From: Hemibagrus wyckioides
Lineage: Eukaryota > Chordata > Actinopteri > Siluriformes > Bagridae
Assembly (NCBI RefSeq): GCF_019097595.1
Contig: NC_080734.1
Location: 7,371,392 to 7,435,391, forward strand
Reading direction: 5' to 3'
Length of the DNA: 64,000 bases
In this document: positions 59,621 to 64,000 of the stretch, in pieces
Layout of the letters: each line of letters opens with the position of its first letter
How positions within the stretch are numbered: position 1 is the first letter of the stretch
The notes under the pieces: model-generated
The model's database searches: none
What the model saw: the letters and a program-made list of their open reading frames with translations, nothing else
Told to the model about the DNA's origin: nothing
Position numbers and translations under genes: made by a program

Positions 59621-60660
59621 CTTAATTGAATTTGCAGTAATTAGCATCGAAGGGAAGGGAAGTGCGACGTGTTAGCGATATTGTTCAAGAGAAGGTGTCT
59701 CAGGTAAAAGTTTAGTCGTTGACACTTGAGAGAGGTCCAGATCATCTCACCTGTTTCCTAACACAATGGCACCGCATCTCAATTAACACCTTCTGCCTGT
59801 ATATGTGGTGTCATGGGACGGCATATCTGCACAACAAGACCTCAATCAACACGGTGTCACCCGCATGTGAGAATGAAAGACGTTCCTCTCACTCAGCTCC
59901 TTTTTTTTTTTATTCTTATTTTTAAAAGACTTTAACACTTTTCATTTTAATTGGACCAGCTCTGATGTGTCACTATGTGTGGCACAGTGCGATATATAAG
60001 AGGAGTTCCGGTGGAATGTATTGCTAGGAAGAGTTTCTCAGGGCCCTCTTTCCTGTATGATCAACAAATTGTCTGTGATTTTGTTTTAAAACAAATCAGA
60101 CATTTTCTAGATCTCGGATTTTGCCTAATAGCTGGTTGGGCGCTCTTTTTGCGTTTTACCTGCGGTGGAAAATCTCCTCCTCCCTGCTGAGACACGCAGG
60201 AGCCTCAGTTTTCATCTTCGGTTCTTCTATCTGAACCCGTTCTCGCTGATGAGCCAGAGTCAGGAAAGCGCAGGCCCTGAATAAAAGGCGAGGCTGACAA
60301 TGATTGATGGGTGAGCGCTCTCCCTGATTCGCTGATTAAACCCATCAATCTATATGCAGAGGAGTTGTCCAATGCAAATGGATCCAATCTGCCGAAACAG
60401 AGTGGTATTGTCTGCGCTTTATGGAGAGTGCCAAAGTTAGACGCGGCGGGATTGGCAGCTCGGGCTCGTCTCTGGGAAATAGCGCTGCGGGAGTCCGCCG
60501 TCAAAGGTTGTCCGGCGCTAATGGACAAACTATTACACATGATGATATTCATCCACGGCGGGGTCATTAATTATTTGCAGTTTTGCAGCGGGGAAATGCG
60601 CTCTCCCACAGAATAATGAAGGCAAATCGGTTCCTGTTATGGTAAACTCCACTATCATGC
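59620..60660. promoter_or_regulatory. Cluster of candidate conserved non-coding elements
   Basis: CpG-retaining, largely repeat-free sequence, especially 60190-60620. It includes GCAGTAATTAGCATCG near 59634 and GGGTCATTAATTATTTGCAG near 60562. Frames of about 100-120 codons run on both strands over the same bases (60205-60616), which reflects low stop density rather than a gene. Confidence 0.42.
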
Positions 60661-60974
60661 TCCTTTATGGCCTTCATGCTGAGTAGACTATTAGGTCAGA
60701 GGTATTATTCTGTCTGAAATTCAAACCTTAGCAATCTGAAACTTCTTATTCTTATGCGTTCTTTATGCGTTTTATTCAGTTGGGATGTTGTGTTGCAAAT
60801 CCTTTTTAATATTTCGGAAAGGGGACACTGGGATGGGTTTAGGCCTATGTGCATGCTTCTAGAAAAGTATACCTCAGCTCAAGCTTTTTTACCTTTATTT
60901 TAAAGATAGTATCATAGTATAGTATCTGTTTACTTTAAAATAAAAAGAATTAGAAGAACGCAACACAATGCCCT

Positions 60975-61175
60975 TGAAATATTCTTTGACCTTCAGATAT
61001 TTGACCTTGTTGTGACCTTGGCCCTGTTTGGTCAATTCCAATATCAATTCAGTTCATCTGTGGATTACGGTGATCATTTATTATAAATCCTACATTCATT
61101 TAAGCCCTCGTTCTCGAGATGTCTTATTAAAAATCATTCATGGACGGACGGACCATCCATCTGAAAAAACATGAG
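60975..61175. mobile_element. Dispersed repeat with GACG tail (tentative RTE-like fragment)
   Basis: TTTGACCTTGTTGTGACCTT, CAGTTCATCTGTGGATTACG and GTTCTCGAGATGTCTTATTA, then GGACGGACGGACC. This recalls a widespread element ending in GACGGACG repeats. Confidence 0.45.
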
Positions 61176-62690
61176 GCCTTCACCACCTACTGTCTATTTG
61201 TTTGTTTATTTGTGCTTTTCCTTTCGTTCTGTTTTTCTTCCCTTCTTGTGGAAAGTACCTAGTGCCACTAGCGGTAGTGGCTTGAATAGTCAAAGATTTT
61301 TTTCCTTATTTTTTTCTGAAGTCAAAAATCCCCACAATCTTTATGTGTGAAATCGTGTAACACGTAACTCAGGTAGCTTCGGTTGTTGTGACTCAAAATA
61401 TTTCAGCAGACTTTTGCAGCACAGATCAGCGTGTGTAACTAAACTCACCCGAAAGTCCAGATTTTAAACCTAAATCATCGCCACTTCTGTTCGATGTGAA
61501 CAATTTATCTGAAAGGCAGCTCACTGAGAGATGAGTGTTTTCAGACTCTCACAGATTTTTTTTATTATTTATTTACTCTCTCTGGATTAGTGAAGTGGCT
61601 ACAGAATGTTTAAAGACGAACAGAAGCATGGCCTTTCTATGGGGTTTGTTTACTGTAATGTTCATGAGGTTTATTGTATAGGCTGTTGTCTGTGTTTCAT
61701 GTATTTATTGACTTTTTGTTCTGTTTGCTATTGTGTTAAGCTCTTTTTGTATGACATTGTTTTATGTTAACCCTTTCAGGCACCAATTATAAAAAAAAGT
61801 CCAGATTTGTACACAGATTTATTCATTAATAATCTCATACTGTCAAATTCTAATTAATTTAAATTAAGATTTTTTTTCCCAAAAATTACTTGCAATAGAA
61901 TTTAACATGAAGCAAAGGATTAGAGGATCAGAGAGTTAAAATAAAAAATTCAAAATTTTAATTAAAAAATACTACTACTAATAAAAAATAATAATATAAT
62001 ATAATATAATATAATATAATATAATATAATATAATATAATATAATATAATATAATTATTAAAATAAAAGCATTTTTGGAGAAAACATCAATGGAATAATA
62101 AAAATCAGGATAATTCTGTATAAAGCAATCGAGTGGTCTGGACATTATTTAAAATTTCTAAAGTTTTACATTGAAGAAATGACTTGTAATTAATTAATTA
62201 AATAAATAAATAAAACACCAATAATAATAATAATAATAATAATAAATTTAAGGAGACTGTTTTGGGAGGAATAAATAATGAAATAAAATCTGGATAATTG
62301 TGTAGCATTGGAGTGGTCATATGTTTCCAGAAACAGCCCTAAATTTACAGCCTCAGAGTGAGGACATCATACACAAAAGAGTGATTCTGAGGAACTATAT
62401 TTTGTTTCTAACATTAAATCTGTCTCAGATGAGAGATATAATAAAAAAAAGCCTATTTGAAAAAGCCTCATAGCTCAAGTCTGCAGTTTATGAAGCAGAT
62501 GTTGGACACCAAATATGTCTTTGTTGACTGTTTGTTTTGGGGGAAAGAGAAAAAAAAAAACTTTAAAATGTGAAAAAATGGATTAAATTCCATATGCTGC
62601 TGCTCTCTCATTTTTTGCTAAACTCATTCATTTCATTCATCATTCCACCTCTCCATTCAAGTATCAGGATGTCATTGTGACCTTTGACCT
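61176..62690. other. AT-rich spacer with (ATAAT)n and (AAT)n tracts
   Basis: About 13 ATAAT units run at 61988-62055. (TAAT)/(AATA) tracts are at 62185-62210 and (AAT)n at 62219-62245. No gene was recognised. Confidence 0.65.
62678..62690. promoter_or_regulatory. Second perfect DR1 nuclear-receptor element
   Basis: TGACCT-T-TGACCT, identical to the site at 19975-19987. GTGACCTTTGACC words are common in some fish repeats, so this one may be repeat-derived. Confidence 0.35.
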
Positions 62691-63220
62691 TAGTCTACAT
62701 CCCATCTGAATCACCGTCCTTGGAGTAAAATCGAGCAAGGAGTTTGGTTCAGGGGCTAATCCAGAGCTCCACACGTTCCCCCCAGGACGCCCTGCAGGGA
62801 CACGACAAAGCAGAGGGAGAGAGCGAGAGAGAGAGAGAGAGAAGCTGAAAGGAAGAGTAAAAGAGGAGGAGGAGGAGGGGAAAAAGAGAAAAGGCGGGCA
62901 GGAGTGATGCCAGGGGGACTACGGGCTGCTCTCCCCATCTCCCATAATCACCAGGGCGATGCTCGGATGCCTCCCCTATTTGCATAATGCCATCCTGACA
63001 CTTTTACTTCCGCCATCCATCACCAGCGGCGTGAGTCCTGCGCCCGGCTTCATGCCTCCGTCTCCCCTCTGATTGCGTCCTGTGTTTATCTGCCCAAGCA
63101 CAAAAGATTGATTCCCCGCTGTCTCGCAGCCTTATGTTCGGCAGATAGGGATTTCTCACAGAATGATGAAGCACCCAGTCAGCTAATGATAAACAGAAAA
63201 ACACATATTCAGAAAGGACC
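62691..63220. promoter_or_regulatory. Candidate conserved non-coding element near the right edge
   Basis: CpG-retaining block at 62900-63180 with an octamer-containing CTATTTGCATAATGCC (octamer at 62978-62985). It is flanked by GA (62818-62842) and TC (63231-63284) microsatellites. Confidence 0.4.
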
Positions 63221-63230
63221 GTCCCTCTTT

Positions 63231-63250
63231 TCTCTCTCTCTGTCTCTCTC

Positions 63251-63281
<31 letters not shown>

Positions 63282-63284
63282 TAA
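63231..63284. repeat. (TC)n/(TG) compound microsatellite
   Basis: CT tract with two TGTC interruptions. Confidence 0.9.
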
Positions 63285-64000
63285 ACAGGCATCTTTTTTC
63301 GTTTCTCTTTTTTGTGTGCGTGTGTGGGGCGTGTGCAAAAACGGATGTCAGGTTAAGGAACTGAACATCCTCTGCTGGGACTTCAATTTGAAACGCAATT
63401 GTTTTCCTGTCAGCTCTCGGCTGCATCTCCCTCGATTCGCTCAGGGCAGGGGGGGGAAACGAAGAAGAAACAGGAGGAAAAAACGGGATAGCAATTAAAA
63501 TAAAAGATGGCGTTCCGATGGACGGTCTTGTTTCTGAACGCGTTCATTTTGCGGTGACAGCGACGTTTCTGAAGAGCCTCCATGTGCTTGTAATGAGGGC
63601 CGTTTAAAGAACAAGAACAGGAACAAGGTCAGCGTTGCACCACTTCAGATCCTCCTACAGATCTTTTAGTTGCTTGTTCTTAAAGGCCAACTCCTGCAGC
63701 CGTGACCCCTGTGCTAGAAGAAGTGAATTGAAGTGTAGTGAAGTGGACCCCCCACCTCCACCATCTCCACCACCACCACCACCACGAATCTCCCCCTCGC
63801 CCCCCTTCCCTCCTCAAGTTTCAGTCCGATGATGACAAAATAGCATTAGCGGCTGTCACTTCTAAGAGGAGAGAGATTATTTTATTTATTGAAATGAGAT
63901 TGAAATGATAAATCTCCCCTCCTCCTGATAAAACACTTGGCCTCATAAGCCTCGGCGTGGGGACGGGGATTTGGGAAGATGAAGGAGAGAGAAGAAGAAA
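63285..64000. promoter_or_regulatory. Candidate regulatory sequence to the window end
   Basis: Unique sequence at 63340-63640 and 63840-64000, with a CCACCACCACCACCACC tract at 63762-63785 in between. The 65-codon frame ending there is Pro-rich only because of the tract. The last block continues past the window. Confidence 0.32.

Noticed and set aside
60205..60616. Overlapping 101- and 120-codon frames on both strands
   Set aside because: Low stop density in a GC-balanced, probably conserved non-coding block. Neither frame resembles a protein.
62678..62690. Treating the second DR1 as equal evidence for COUP-TF regulation
   Set aside because: The surrounding GTGACCTTTGACC wording is common in fish repeats (compare 60985-61020), so it is listed only with low confidence.

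Overview
This is vertebrate, almost certainly teleost, genomic DNA. It is AT-rich, full of di- and tetranucleotide microsatellites and fish-type SINE and Tc1-like remnants, and nearly empty of coding sequence. The repeat families recall catfish and related ostariophysan genomes; that placement is inference from memory of those families, not a database result.

Only one gene can be supported: the large 3'-terminal coding exon of a BCL11 zinc-finger transcription factor (15240-17191, + strand). It runs from the splice acceptor to the stop codon and carries six C2H2 fingers arranged as 1 + 2 + 3. Its last residues and several internal motifs resemble BCL11B (CTIP2) more than BCL11A, so it is called bcl11b, probably one of two teleost ohnologs. 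No earlier BCL11 exon was recognised, so positions 1-15239 read as the 3' part of the last intron. The 3' UTR follows, probably to about 19.5 kb.

The intron (1-15.2 kb) mixes AT-rich sequence and microsatellites with compositionally balanced, low-repeat blocks at about 4.1-4.8, 6.4-8.5 and 12.3-15.2 kb. These look like conserved non-coding elements. From 19.6 to 64 kb I find no gene. This fits the long gene desert with distal enhancers known downstream of BCL11B in mammals. Enhancer-like blocks here (about 22.6, 27-28.3, 33.7, 36.1-36.7, 40.6-41.2, 53.4, 57.0, 59.6-60.6 and 62.7-63.6 kb) alternate with repeat-rich spacers.

The repeats have readable history. There are tRNA-like-headed SINEs, a second SINE family whose tetranucleotide tail has grown into long TGGA/CATC arrays, Tc1-like remnants, a Tigger/pogo-like MITE with TA target duplication, and at least four nested insertions. 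A 1.1-kb GACG/GACA/GATA cluster at 23.4-24.5 kb has a threefold higher-order repeat. I see no operon, CRISPR array, RNA gene or evidently new molecular system. The most interesting points are the divergent middle of the BCL11B exon, a perfect DR1 nuclear-receptor site beyond the 3' UTR, a perfect EGR1 site in the intron, and the nested and higher-order repeats.
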